A stretch of DNA of 64,000 bases. Source: Nocardioides sp. Root122 (GTDB lineage: Bacteria; Actinomycetota; Actinomycetes; Propionibacteriales; Nocardioidaceae). Where the stretch lies: positions 602,751 through 666,750 of the forward strand of contig NZ_LMDE01000001.1 in assembly GCF_001425025.1 (NCBI RefSeq), read 5' to 3'. The notes under the pieces were generated by a model. It saw only the letters and a program-made list of their open reading frames with translations, was not told where the DNA came from and made no database searches. How positions within the stretch are numbered: the stretch's first letter is position 1; each line of letters begins with the position of its first letter. Position numbers and translations under genes: made by a program. This document shows, piece after piece, positions 54,421-63,463 of the stretch.

Positions 54421-55695
54421 TTGACTTCCAATGCTCTTGACTCGACGCCCCGCCAAGGCCCGCTCGCCGGCCGGTTGGTGGTCGCGATCGAGCACTCCGT
54501 CGCCGGCCCCCTGTGCACGAGGATCCTCCACGAGCTGGGCGCCGAGGTCATCAAGATCGAACGTCCGCCGTCCGGCGACTTCTCCCGCCGTTGGGACAGC
54601 AACGTGCGTGGCGAGGGCGCCCAGTTCTGGTGGCTCAACCGCGGGAAGAAGTCGGTCCTCCTCGACCTCAAGTCACCCGAGGGCCGTGACGCGCTGGGGC
54701 AGTTGCTGGCGCGCGCCGACGTGTTTGTGCAGAACCTGAGCCCTGCCTCGGCCCGGCGGCTGGGAGTCGACAAGGAGGGCCTGGAGCGCTATCCGGCGCT
54801 CGTGTCGTGCCACATCTCGGGCTACGGCGCCGACGGGCCGTATGCCGGTCGCAAGGCCTACGACATGCTGATCCAGGCGGAGGCCGGCGTCATGAGCCTT
54901 ACCGGCACCCCCGAGCAGCCCATGCGCGTGGGAGTCTCGATCGCCGACGTCGCCACCGGCATCTACAGCGCCGTCACGGTCCTTGGAGCCCTGCTGGGGC
55001 GTGAGAAGACGGGCACCGGCGCAGCGTTGGACGTCGCGATGTTCGACGTTGCGGCCGAGTTCCTCGGTCCCATGCTGGTCAGCTTTCTCAACTCCGGGGT
55101 GGAGTACACGCGGGCTCCGGACCAGCACCACGCCATCGCGCCGTACGGCGTCTTCCCATGTGCCGACGAGCGGGTGCTTCTCGCGGTCGAGCACGACGAC
55201 GAGTGGTTGCGGTTCTGCGCCGACGTCATCGAGCGCCCCGATCTGGGCGCCGACCCGGCGTATTCGACCAACCCGCAGCGTGTCGCTGCACGCGACGTCC
55301 TCACGCCCACCATCACCTCGATCCTGGGCACCCTCGACCGATCGGTCGTGATCGAGCGGCTCGAGCGTGCCGGCATCGCCTACGCCGCCCTCAACGACTC
55401 GGCGGGTGTGTCGGCGCACCCGGTCACGCAGTTCCGAGGACTCGTCTCCGACACGTCGAACGAGTCGGGTGAGGGCGTCCGCCACGTGGTGGGCATGGTC
55501 GAGCGACTCTTCGGCGGTGCCGAGGGTGCGCGGCGCCGTCCCCCCATGCTCGGCGAGGACACCCGGGAAGTTCTTGACTTCCTCGCGCAGGCAGCGGACT
55601 GCGCAGAACGCGTCGACACCACGCCGGCTCGGGTCGGGCAGGAACCGAACCACTCCAGCGGGGCCGCGCCGTCGCGGCTCCACCACGAAAGGTGA
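54421..55695 (+). CDS. Class III (CaiB/BaiF) CoA-transferase
   Basis: 424 residues from TTG 54421, seven bases after AAGGG. Family landmarks: LAGRLVVAIEHSVAGPLCTRILHELGAEVIKIERP, FWWLNRGKKSVLLDLKSPEGR, ADVFVQNLSPASARRLG, SGYGADGPYAGRKAYD and the MSLTGTPEQPMRVGVSIADVATGIYSA block. The catalytic Asp aligns with AYDMLIQ. It transfers CoA between carboxylic acids, a plausible activation step for the acid made by carboxylation. The C-terminal 30 residues are Pro/Ala-rich. Confidence 0.9.
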   Translation: MTSNALDSTPRQGPLAGRLVVAIEHSVAGPLCTRILHELGAEVIKIERPPSGDFSRRWDSNVRGEGAQFWWLNRGKKSVLLDLKSPEGRDALGQLLARADVFVQNLSPASARRLGVDKEGLERYPALVSCHISGYGADGPYAGRKAYDMLIQAEAGVMSLTGTPEQPMRVGVSIADVATGIYSAVTVLGALLGREKTGTGAALDVAMFDVAAEFLGPMLVSFLNSGVEYTRAPDQHHAIAPYGVFPCADERVLLAVEHDDEWLRFCADVIERPDLGADPAYSTNPQRVAARDVLTPTITSILGTLDRSVVIERLERAGIAYAALNDSAGVSAHPVTQFRGLVSDTSNESGEGVRHVVGMVERLFGGAEGARRRPPMLGEDTREVLDFLAQAADCAERVDTTPARVGQEPNHSSGAAPSRLHHER

Positions 55696-55703
55696 TCAAC
55701 GAG

Positions 55704-56882
55704 ATGTCTGGAAACAACACGCCCGGGTGGCGCTCGCTGCCCAGCCAACCGTCCGTCAGCCGGGCGACGGTCCTGCGCGGACTCGTCGGGACGGCCGTGG
55801 GCGTCCCCGTGCTCGCCGCCTGCACCCGGGACGGGGGCACGCCAGCGGCAAGCGCCCCCGCCGCCTCCGGTGCGTCCGACGTGACGGCCGCGCTCGGCAG
55901 CTCCTACAAGGGCAAGACAATCGGCGTCGTCTTCCTGACGCTCCTCGACGAGAACGAGGTCAGCATCCAGAAGTGGCTGGAGCAGGCAGCGAAGGACGCG
56001 GGGCTGGACTGGAAGTTCATCGCCGTCGACGCCAAGGGAGACCAGGCCCAGGCGCAGACCGCCATGTCGTCGTTCATCACGCGAAAGGTCGACGCCATCG
56101 TGGTGGTGGTCGTCCCAGCCATCTTCATCAACGCCCAGCTCAAGCAGGCGCAGGCGGCCGGGATCCCGGTCGTGGGTAACCTTATGTTCGCGCAGTTCGA
56201 CCCCACCATCGCCGTGGACTACGGGCCGCTCCTCGACCACGACGCCCTCCTCCTGACCCACTACCTGATGTCAGACCAGAAGAGCCGCCGCGGCAGCGAC
56301 CCGGTCAAGGTCGGAATCCTCGACGCGCCGGTCTCCGAGGCCCTCGTGCCAGGACGAAAGGTCTTCGAGACGCTGATCGGGCTGGACGACCAGTTCGAGA
56401 TCGTTGCGGCGGACTACTCCGTCAGTGGCACTGACACGGTCGGTGACTCCACCAAGCGGGCGCAGGGCATGATCCAGGCCAACCCGGACATCAATGCCAT
56501 CTTTTGCAACTACCCGCCGATCGCCGTGCCTGCCGCCAGCGGCATCGAGCAGTCAGGCAAGAAGGACATCCAGGTCTACGGGCGGATCGCCCAGAGCGCC
56601 GGCGTCGAGGCAGTGCGAAGCGGCACCAGTCCGCTCGTCGCGACCAGCTGGGTCGACTGGCCCTACCAGAGCTACACGATCATCGAGCAGGTCCTCATCG
56701 TGCTCAAGGGGGACGAGCCCAACAGGCTCCTCGCTCTCACGCGGCCCGTCCCCGATGTCGTCTTCGATGCCTCGAACGTCGACGAGCAGGTCCCGGAGGG
56801 CACCAAGGCGGCTGACTGGATGTTCGCGGGCGGCGCCTACCGGAGCCAGTTCCTGGCGCGGTGGAACGAGGTCTTCGCATGA
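55704..56882 (+). CDS. ABC importer substrate-binding lipoprotein (ribose/PBP1 type)
   Basis: 392 residues from ATG 55704. A lipobox VLAAC follows a hydrophobic segment (VLRGLVGTAVGVPVLAAC). The PBP type 1 fold shows KTIGVVFLTLLDENEVSIQKWLEQAAKDAGL, AMSSFITRKVDAIVVVVV, AAGIPVVG, KRAQGMIQANPDINAIFCNYPP and ATSWVDWPYQSY. It delivers a small, probably sugar- or polyol-like solute to the permease. First gene of the transporter trio, downstream of the CoA-transferase. Confidence 0.9.
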   Translation: MSGNNTPGWRSLPSQPSVSRATVLRGLVGTAVGVPVLAACTRDGGTPAASAPAASGASDVTAALGSSYKGKTIGVVFLTLLDENEVSIQKWLEQAAKDAGLDWKFIAVDAKGDQAQAQTAMSSFITRKVDAIVVVVVPAIFINAQLKQAQAAGIPVVGNLMFAQFDPTIAVDYGPLLDHDALLLTHYLMSDQKSRRGSDPVKVGILDAPVSEALVPGRKVFETLIGLDDQFEIVAADYSVSGTDTVGDSTKRAQGMIQANPDINAIFCNYPPIAVPAASGIEQSGKKDIQVYGRIAQSAGVEAVRSGTSPLVATSWVDWPYQSYTIIEQVLIVLKGDEPNRLLALTRPVPDVVFDASNVDEQVPEGTKAADWMFAGGAYRSQFLARWNEVFA

Positions 56883-57934
56883 CCTCACAGCTCACGGGCG
56901 CTGAGCCGGGGGCGACCGCTCCGGCCGCTTCGGGTCACACGCTGGAACAGGGACAGGACGAGGCGTCTGCCTGGCTGGAGCGCCAGCAACGACGCCGCCG
57001 GCTCCTCGGCCAGGTCGGAGTCCCGGTCGTCGCACTGTTGCTCGTCGTGGTGTTCTCGATCATCGCCGACAACTTCCTCAGCGTGGACAACTTCCAGACC
57101 ATCGCCAGTGATGCTGCCCTGCCGGCGATCGTGGCGATCGGTCTCACGCTCTGCCTCGCTGCCGGCGAGTTCGACCTCTCGTTGTCGGGGGTGGCCGGCC
57201 TCGCTACGGTGAGCGCAGCTCAGCTGCTGTCACCCATGAATCTGACCACGATCAGCGCGATCGTCATCGTGCTCGGCGTCGGGATCCTCATCGGAATGGC
57301 CAACGGTTTCCTGGTCGGCTACCTGGGACTGCCGGCACTCATCGTGACTATCGCGGTCGGCGCCATCCTCAACGGCGCGCAGTACGTCGTCACGGACAGC
57401 CAGCAGATCTACGGCGGATTTCCCGAGGGTCTGGTCGCCTTCTGTCGCGGCTCGGTCGGTCCCGTTCCCAACCTGGCACTCATCGCGCTCGTCGTCGCAG
57501 TGCTGGCATGGCTCACCCTCGAGCACTCCACGTTGGGGCGCCACGTGCGTGCCGTGGGCGGCAACCCGGTCGCAGCGCGGATCGCCGGCATCAACAACGC
57601 GCGGGTCAAGCTCTACGTCTTCATCCTGTCAGCCGCTCTCACTACATTGGCTGGCTTCCTGTTCGCCGGAAAGCAGACGACCGCGTATCCGCTCTCCGGC
57701 CTCGACGTCCTACTCCCGTCGTTCGCGGCGTGCTTCATCGGTGCCGCGATGTTCAAGATCGGCGAGTTCAACGTGCCGGGGACGATCGTGGGCGTGATGA
57801 TCGCGACGATCACCTCGAACGGACTCATCCTCATGTCGGTCCCGGCGTACGCGTCCTACTTCTTCCAGGGCGCGATCCTGCTCGCAGCGATCCTCTTCGC
57901 CAGGCTCGTCTCGACGGAGCGGAGCCTCACATGA
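56879..57934 (+). CDS. ABC importer permease (RbsC-like)
   Basis: 351 residues from ATG 56879, overlapping the preceding stop. About nine or ten membrane helices; the family block LCLAAGEFDLSLSGVAGLATVSAAQLL near residue 90 and LGLPALIVTIAVGAILNGAQYVV precede the loop GRHVRAVGGNPVAARIAGIN, the coupling region for the ATPase. Homologous to ribose/autoinducer-2/erythritol-type permeases. Confidence 0.9.
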   Translation: MTSQLTGAEPGATAPAASGHTLEQGQDEASAWLERQQRRRRLLGQVGVPVVALLLVVVFSIIADNFLSVDNFQTIASDAALPAIVAIGLTLCLAAGEFDLSLSGVAGLATVSAAQLLSPMNLTTISAIVIVLGVGILIGMANGFLVGYLGLPALIVTIAVGAILNGAQYVVTDSQQIYGGFPEGLVAFCRGSVGPVPNLALIALVVAVLAWLTLEHSTLGRHVRAVGGNPVAARIAGINNARVKLYVFILSAALTTLAGFLFAGKQTTAYPLSGLDVLLPSFAACFIGAAMFKIGEFNVPGTIVGVMIATITSNGLILMSVPAYASYFFQGAILLAAILFARLVSTERSLT

Positions 57935-59433
57935 CCGGCACTTCCCTCGCGGAGGAGATGGCACTGGAGGTGCGGTCCGCGACCCAGTACTACCCCGGTG
58001 TACAAGCGTTGACGGAGGTCGACTTCACGCTCCGCGCCGGCGAGGTCGTCGGACTCGTGGGACACAACGGCGCGGGCAAGTCGACCCTCACCCGGATCAT
58101 CGCGGGGGTGGAGCGACCAGTCTCTGGAGAGGTGCTCGTCGCCGGTAGGAAGATGACCTTCGCCAGTCCCAGGGACGCCCTCGACGCCGGCATCGCGGTC
58201 GTGCCCCAGCAGCTCAACCTGGTGCCTTCGATGTCGGTCTCGGACAACATCACCCTCGGGGTGAGCGGGCGTCGGCGTGACCTGGTCGAACGCGCTGCGC
58301 GCGTGGCAGGGACCCTCGGCATCTCCGACCTGCTGGGGAGGCGTGCCGGGGACTGTGCCGCCTCGGTCCAGCGCCTGGTGATGATCGCGCGGGCGCTGCT
58401 CCGCGCGCCCTCCATCGTGCTCCTCGACGAGCCGACCGCGGCACTGCACCCGGCGGAGGTCAAGCGAGTCTTCGCCGCGATCGAGCGCATGCGCAGCGAG
58501 GGTCTCGGGGTGGTCTTCATCTCGCACCGGCTCGAGGAGGTGCTCGGCTTCTGCTCGCGGGTGGTGGTCCTGCGTCACGGGGGCGTCGTGGCCGAGCGGG
58601 AGACGACCGGTATGCCCAAGGACGAGCTCGGCGAGCTCATTGCGGGGCGCAAGCTGGAGGCGCTCGCGGAGTCGGAGGTCGTCGAACCGGAAGGAGCGCC
58701 GGTGCTGACCGTCACGGGTCTCGCCGTGCCACCCGTGGTCGGGCGGTTCGACGTCGACCTCAGGCCTGGTGAGGTGGTCGGGCTCGCGGGGCTCGTGGGG
58801 GCAGGTATGTCGGAGGTGCTCGAATGCCTGGCCGGGCTGCACCGGGAGTACAAGGGAGAAGTGCGTGTCGGGGATGAGCGAGTGTCGTTGCGGTCACGGC
58901 AGGCCTCGATGAAGGCCGGCATCGCCTACATTCCCGACGACAGGTCGCACAACGGCATCATCGGCAACCTCACCGTGGCGACCACCGCGACCCTGGTGAA
59001 CGACCGCGACTACCGGGTGATGTCGCGGATCCCGCTGGTCGTGGCGAAGCGGGAGCAGAGCGCGGTAGACGCCGTGCTGAGCAAGCTCGACATCCGACCA
59101 GCTTCGGTCGCGAGGAACCGGATCAGCACCCTCAGCGGTGGCAATCAGCAGAAGGTCCTGATCGCGCGCGCGCTCATGTCGGGAGCGCGTGTCTTCATCA
59201 TCAACGAACCCACCGAGGGCGTGGACGTGGCGGCGAAGCGGGACATCCACGACAGGATCCGCGAGATGGCCGGCGCAGGTGGTGCCGTGCTGGTCGCGAG
59301 CTCCGAGCCCGACGAGCTGGCCGATCTCTGCGATCGCGTGCTCGTCATGTACGAGGGCCGGATCGTGTTGGAGCTGCCCGGCCACGAGGCGACCCCGGAG
59401 GCCATCACCAAGGCGTGCCTGGTTGGCGCATGA
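57931..59433 (+). CDS. ABC importer ATPase (RbsA-like, two NBDs)
   Basis: 500 residues from ATG 57931. NBD1: Walker A GHNGAGKST, Walker B IVLLDEPTAAL, H-loop ISHRLEEV, but the signature reads CAASVQRLVMIARAL instead of LSVGQ. NBD2: degenerate P-loop GLVGAGMSEVL as usual for RbsA, signature LSGGNQQKVLIARAL, and Walker B-like FIINEPTEGVD. The altered NBD1 signature is unusual. With the permease and binding protein it forms a complete CUT2-type importer. Confidence 0.92.
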   Translation: MTGTSLAEEMALEVRSATQYYPGVQALTEVDFTLRAGEVVGLVGHNGAGKSTLTRIIAGVERPVSGEVLVAGRKMTFASPRDALDAGIAVVPQQLNLVPSMSVSDNITLGVSGRRRDLVERAARVAGTLGISDLLGRRAGDCAASVQRLVMIARALLRAPSIVLLDEPTAALHPAEVKRVFAAIERMRSEGLGVVFISHRLEEVLGFCSRVVVLRHGGVVAERETTGMPKDELGELIAGRKLEALAESEVVEPEGAPVLTVTGLAVPPVVGRFDVDLRPGEVVGLAGLVGAGMSEVLECLAGLHREYKGEVRVGDERVSLRSRQASMKAGIAYIPDDRSHNGIIGNLTVATTATLVNDRDYRVMSRIPLVVAKREQSAVDAVLSKLDIRPASVARNRISTLSGGNQQKVLIARALMSGARVFIINEPTEGVDVAAKRDIHDRIREMAGAGGAVLVASSEPDELADLCDRVLVMYEGRIVLELPGHEATPEAITKACLVGA

Positions 59434-60301
59434 CGACGGGCCGGCATGAGAGGTCAGCGCCTTCCGGCCCTCGCCAGCGCTGGTCTTGCAGCTGGCGTGC
59501 CCAACCGCAACTTCGCGCTCACGCGGTGTTGGCCCGCGATCCAATGTGACCGGGCTGACGACTTCAGCTCGGCGCTCTCGCAGGTCGAGAGGGGCGCGCA
59601 GCCGACACCTGTCGCGAATCGGAGGACGTCGATTCGTTCTCCGAATCGCTGCTAGTCGATGCGACGCCACTCACCTGCGCTGTGTAATCAATGAGGCGTT
59701 TCACCGGCGCGAGTGCGCTAGTGGAGCGTCGCGCCCCCGGGCTCCCCGCGTGCGATCAGCTTCATTGCCGCATCGCAGCTGGCGCATTTTCAGGCGGGCG
59801 GCTGCTCTAGGGGCGAGTATCAAGTCTTTCGCGGTGCGACCGTCGGCGTAGGAACTCGAAGCGGCGACTTCCCGCGACGTTCAAGCCTAGGCGTCGGCCA
59901 GCCAAGTCAAGTCATCAGCCCGTCAAGGAGTTGAGGCCTTATTGCTGACCACGGACAGGACGTGGAACCGTTGATTGTCAGCCGCACGGGCCTTGCAGTC
60001 ACCGCTCACAGCGCCCTCTGCCCTCAATCTGCCCTCACCAGGGCCGAAGCGGACCCTAAAAGACGGCGAGTGTCGGGTGGGTTGGGAAAAGCGTTTGTGC
60101 AGGTCAGAAGCACCTTCGGTCCGTGGCGGCGAGTAACCGAAACCTCACGGTTCGTTCCGGGACAACGTATGAAACGGCCTGGCGACCTCGCACTCCTGAC
60201 CGCGGCGTGCAAGCGATCGCCTCCGTCGACGCTGCGCACAACGGCATGCAAGCGGTCCTGAAGTCGACCGGCCAGCAAGTGGCGAGGTTTGTCGGAGCCC
60301 C
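59434..60301. other. Gene-poor, probably decayed stretch
   Basis: About 870 bp with only short open frames lacking protein-like composition or conserved motifs. Two TGCAAGCG(A/G)TC words (60208 and 60246 regions) repeat. Codon periodicity is lost after 59.44 kb. It probably consists of debris between the catabolic cargo and the IS21 insertion. Confidence 0.5.
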
Positions 60302-60397
60302 TGTCGGCGACGCCTGAAAACTGACCCCCTATCGACGGTCGAAAACTGACCCCCTCCGAGACCCTGACCTCACCAGCGGTGAGGCAGGAGGACGGGA

Positions 60398-61675
60398 GTG
60401 TTGTCAGTGGAGGACTGGGCAGAGATCCGCAGGTTGCACCGGGCCGAGGGGTTGCCGATCAAGATGATCGCCAGGACGTTGGGCGTCTCGCGCAACACCG
60501 TCCGTGCAGCGCTGGCGGCCGACGGGCCACCGAAGTACGTGCGGAAGCCGGTGGGGTCGGCGGTCGATGCGTTCGAGCCGCGGATCCGTGAGCAACTCCA
60601 GGCCGTGCCGACGATGCCGGCCACGGTGATCGCTGAGCGGATCGGTTGGGACCGTGGGATGACGGTGTTCAAGCAGCGGGTGGCCGAGCTGCGCCCGGCC
60701 TATCTGCCGCCCGATCCCGCGTCGCGGACCACCTATGAGGCAGGTGAGCTGGCGCAGTTCGACTTCTGGTTCCCCGACATCGAGCTCCCGGTCGGTTATG
60801 GGCAGACCCGGACTGCGAAGCGGCTGCCGGTGATGACCTGCGTGAGCGGCTACTCGCGCTGGTCCGGGGGCATCTTGATCCCCTCACGCGAAGCTGAGGA
60901 TCTGTACGCAGGCTGGTGGCACCTGCTGTCGACCCAGCTGCAGGGTGTCCCCAAGACGCTGGTGTGGGACGGCGAAGGAGCAGTTGGCCGGTGGCGCGCA
61001 CGACGACCCGAGTTCACCGGCCACTGCCAGGCGTTCCGCGGTGTCCTGGGTGCGAGTGTGTACATCTGCAAGCCCGCCGACCCTGAAGCCAAGGGGATGC
61101 TCGAGCGGCTGCATGACTACCTCGAGAGGTCCTTCCTGCCCGGACGGCGGTTCGAGTCGCCGGCGGACTTCAACACCCAGCTGGCCGGGTTCTTCACCAA
61201 GGCCAACGCCCGGAAGATGCGGGTCCTGGGCTGCACGCCCGGTGACCGGGTCGACGCCGACCGGGCAGCGATGCTGCCCCTGCCACCGGTCCCGCCCGAG
61301 GTCGGCTGGCGCAAGAGCCTGCGGCTTCCCCGCGACCACTACGTCCGCGTCGACTCGAACGACTACTCCGTCCACCCCGCCGTGATCGGGCGCCGGATCG
61401 AGGTCCACGCCGACCTCGACCGGGTGTGGGTGAGCTGTGAGGGCGCGGTCGCGGCCGACCACGCCCGGTTGTGGGCACGGCACCAGACCATCACCGAGTT
61501 CGAGCACACCGTTGCCGCCAAACACCTGCGCCACGGCCGCGCAGACCTGCTGCGGCCGGTCGCCGACGCCGCGACCGGCGAGGAGGTCGAGATCCGCTCA
61601 CTCGGGTGCTACGACCTAGCACTCGGCCTCGTCGACGAGCCGGTCGACGAACTGGTCGTGGAGGAGGTGTCGTGA
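60398..61675 (+). CDS. istA: IS21-family transposase IstA
   Basis: 425 residues from GTG 60398. An N-terminal HTH (WAEIRRLHRAEGLPIKMIARTLGVSRNTVRAAL) precedes a DDE retroviral-integrase-like domain: GELAQFDFWFPDIEL (first Asp), VWDGEGAVGRW (second Asp) and DPEAKGMLERLHDYLERSF (Glu region). The C-terminal beta-rich segment (DHYVRVDSNDYSVHPAVIGRRIEV) is typical of IstA. The stop overlaps istB. Confidence 0.95.
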   Translation: MLSVEDWAEIRRLHRAEGLPIKMIARTLGVSRNTVRAALAADGPPKYVRKPVGSAVDAFEPRIREQLQAVPTMPATVIAERIGWDRGMTVFKQRVAELRPAYLPPDPASRTTYEAGELAQFDFWFPDIELPVGYGQTRTAKRLPVMTCVSGYSRWSGGILIPSREAEDLYAGWWHLLSTQLQGVPKTLVWDGEGAVGRWRARRPEFTGHCQAFRGVLGASVYICKPADPEAKGMLERLHDYLERSFLPGRRFESPADFNTQLAGFFTKANARKMRVLGCTPGDRVDADRAAMLPLPPVPPEVGWRKSLRLPRDHYVRVDSNDYSVHPAVIGRRIEVHADLDRVWVSCEGAVAADHARLWARHQTITEFEHTVAAKHLRHGRADLLRPVADAATGEEVEIRSLGCYDLALGLVDEPVDELVVEEVS

Positions 61676-62481
61676 TGGCCACCCGGACGAAGACGGCACC
61701 GAGGACCGGCCGCGATGTCACCAGCGAGCTGGAGTTCCTGACCCGGGCGTTGAAGGCACCCACCCTGCGCGAATCGGTCGCCCGGCTGGCGGAACGTGCC
61801 CGCGAGGAGTCCTGGACCCACGAGGAGTTCCTGGCCGCCTGCCTGCAACGCGAGGTGTCAGCGCGGGAGTCCCACGGCGGCGAGGGCCGGATCCGGGCAG
61901 CCCGGTTCCCGGCCCGCAAGAGCCTGGAGGACTTCGACTACGACCACGCCCGTGGCCTGAAGCGAGAGACCATCGCGCACCTGGGCACCCTGGACTTCGT
62001 CGCCGGCAAGGAGAACGTCGTGCTCCTCGGCCCACCCGGCACCGGGAAGACCCACCTGGCCACCGGGCTGGCGATCCGGGCCTGCCAGGCCGGCCACCGG
62101 GTCCAGTTCGCCACCGCGTCCCAGTGGGTCGATCGGCTCGCTGACGCCCACCACGCCGGCCGCTTGCAGGACGAGCTGCGACGGCTGGTCCGCTATCCGG
62201 TGCTGGTCATCGACGAGGTCGGCTACATCCCATTCGAGCCCGAGGCCGCCAACCTGTTCTTCCAGCTCGTCTCATCGCGCTACGAACGCGCCAGCCTGAT
62301 CGTCACGTCCAACAAGAACTTCGCCCGCTGGGGCGAGGTCTTCGGCGACGACACCGTCGCCGCCGCGATGATCGACCGGCTCGTCCACCACGCCGAGGTC
62401 ATCGCACTGAAGGGCGACTCCTACCGGCTGAAGAACCGAGAACTCGGCCGCGTCCCCGTGGCCGTCAACGAAGAGAACTAG
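61675..62481 (+). CDS. istB: IS21-family helper ATPase IstB
   Basis: 268 residues from ATG 61675 (GTG 61672 possible). A DnaC/DnaA-like AAA+ ATPase: N-terminal helical domain, Walker A LLGPPGTGKTHLATGL, Walker B VLVIDEVGYIPFEPEAANLFFQLVSSRYE, sensor TSNKNFARWGEVFGDD and the AAMIDRLVHHAEVI arginine region. IstB assists target choice and strand transfer by IstA. Confidence 0.95.
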   Translation: MATRTKTAPRTGRDVTSELEFLTRALKAPTLRESVARLAERAREESWTHEEFLAACLQREVSARESHGGEGRIRAARFPARKSLEDFDYDHARGLKRETIAHLGTLDFVAGKENVVLLGPPGTGKTHLATGLAIRACQAGHRVQFATASQWVDRLADAHHAGRLQDELRRLVRYPVLVIDEVGYIPFEPEAANLFFQLVSSRYERASLIVTSNKNFARWGEVFGDDTVAAAMIDRLVHHAEVIALKGDSYRLKNRELGRVPVAVNEEN

Positions 62482-62541
62482 AGACCGAGGGGGTCAACTT
62501 TCAACCGTCGGAAAGGGGTCAGTTTTCGACCGTCGTTGACA

Positions 62542-62710
62542 GCCCCGACACGGGACAAAGGGGCGCGTTTCGCCATGTCGCGTGGCGTCGCGATTGCGGC
62601 CTGCCGCGGCGCGTACCCCCGGCGTACCCCCGCCGCGCAATCAGCGCCGTTTCCACGCTTGCAACTGTTGTGTCTCAGGCGGCCACATGCCCTCGAGAGC
62701 ACGATTGATG
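62542..62710. other. Right end of the island between IS21 and attR
   Basis: No gene is seen. It contains two overlapping direct copies of GCGTACCCCCGGC/GCC (62611-62623, 62622-62634), the same word as 37941-37953 near attL. These are candidate arm-type binding sites for the integrase. Confidence 0.45.
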
Positions 62711-62758
<48 letters not shown>

Positions 62759-62763
62759 CCAGC

Positions 62764-62792
62764 AAGGGCCCGGATCGATGATCCGGGCCCTT
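62764..62792 (+). terminator. Native tRNA-Ala terminator, stranded beyond attR
   Basis: AAGGGCCCGGATC-GAT-GATCCGGGCCCTT, a 13-bp perfect stem followed by TGGGCTTTCC. In the ancestral chromosome it would lie six bases after the tRNA CCA end. The insertion has moved it 25 kb from its gene. Confidence 0.8.
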
Positions 62793-62842
62793 GGGCTTTC
62801 CTGTGACCGCCGGCGTGCTCAGCGGTCGCGGCTACCGCCGCG

Positions 62843-63463
62843 TCACACGCCCAGGTTCAGCGCACCCAGGATCTGGTTGAGGAGGGTCTGCAGCTGACCG
62901 AGCAGGCCGGCGAGGGGACCGCCGTCGAGCAGACCGGCCACCGCGCAGAGCAGGTTGCCCAGCAGGTTGCCGGCGCCGGCCACCGCGACGATGTCGAGCA
63001 CCACGCGCTGCAGGTGGATCTCCAGGCCCAGCAGGTTGAGGTCCAGCGGCCCGAGCACCAGGTTGAGGATGTCGCACGCGCCGGCGTTGGCGGCGACCCG
63101 GCCGTTGGCGAGGGGGCTGCCGTTGATCTTCTTGATCGGGATCGACTGCAGGCCGGAGAACTTCGTGTTGGGGCCGGCGTCCTGGATCACACCGCGCAGG
63201 AAGCCCTTCATGTAGAGCACGCCGTCGCGCTCCACGGTCTTGATGGGCGTGAAGGAACCGGTGACCTTGTCACCGTTCGAGGTCTTGCCCACGACGGTGC
63301 TGCTGATCTTGCCGAGGTCGGACTTCCCGACGACCGAACGTGCCGAGGCGTCCGAGGCGGCCGCAGCGCCACCGACCCCCATCGAGGACAGCCCGACGGC
63401 CATGGCCAGGGCGAGCACTGCTGATACGAGGATCTTGCGCGATGCGTGTGCGAGTGGGGACAT
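62843..63463 (-). CDS. Secreted hypothetical protein
   Basis: 206 residues from ATG 63463 with a GGAGGAAAC ribosome site. A signal peptide spans about 1-38 (SRKILVSAVLALAMAVGLSSMGVGGAAAASD). The mature part begins with charged beta-rich sequence (VVGKTSNGDKVTGSFTPIKTVERDGVLYMKGFLRGVI) and ends in a Leu/Gly-rich hydrophobic region (LNLVLGPLDLNLLGLEIHLQRVVLDIVAVAGAGNLLGNLLCAVAGLL) resembling exported Nocardioides/Streptomyces proteins without known function. Confidence 0.8.
   Translation of the reverse strand: MSPLAHASRKILVSAVLALAMAVGLSSMGVGGAAAASDASARSVVGKSDLGKISSTVVGKTSNGDKVTGSFTPIKTVERDGVLYMKGFLRGVIQDAGPNTKFSGLQSIPIKKINGSPLANGRVAANAGACDILNLVLGPLDLNLLGLEIHLQRVVLDIVAVAGAGNLLGNLLCAVAGLLDGGPLAGLLGQLQTLLNQILGALNLGV

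Larger units (their letters stand above)
60302..62541 (+). mobile_element. Complete IS21-family insertion sequence with 5-bp target duplication
   Basis: Ends: TGTCGGCGACGCCTGAAAAC... on the left and, inverted on the right, TGTCAACGACGGTCGAAAAC. Each end carries two copies of a CGAC...GAAAACTGACCCC word, as IS21 ends have repeated inner sites. Target duplication GCCCC at 60297-60301 and 62542-62546. It contains istA and istB in one operon with intact frames, so it may be active. Confidence 0.92.

Noticed and set aside
59962..60261. 99-codon frame in the gene-poor stretch before IS21
   Set aside because: No conserved motif, unusual composition and repeated words; not supportable as a gene.
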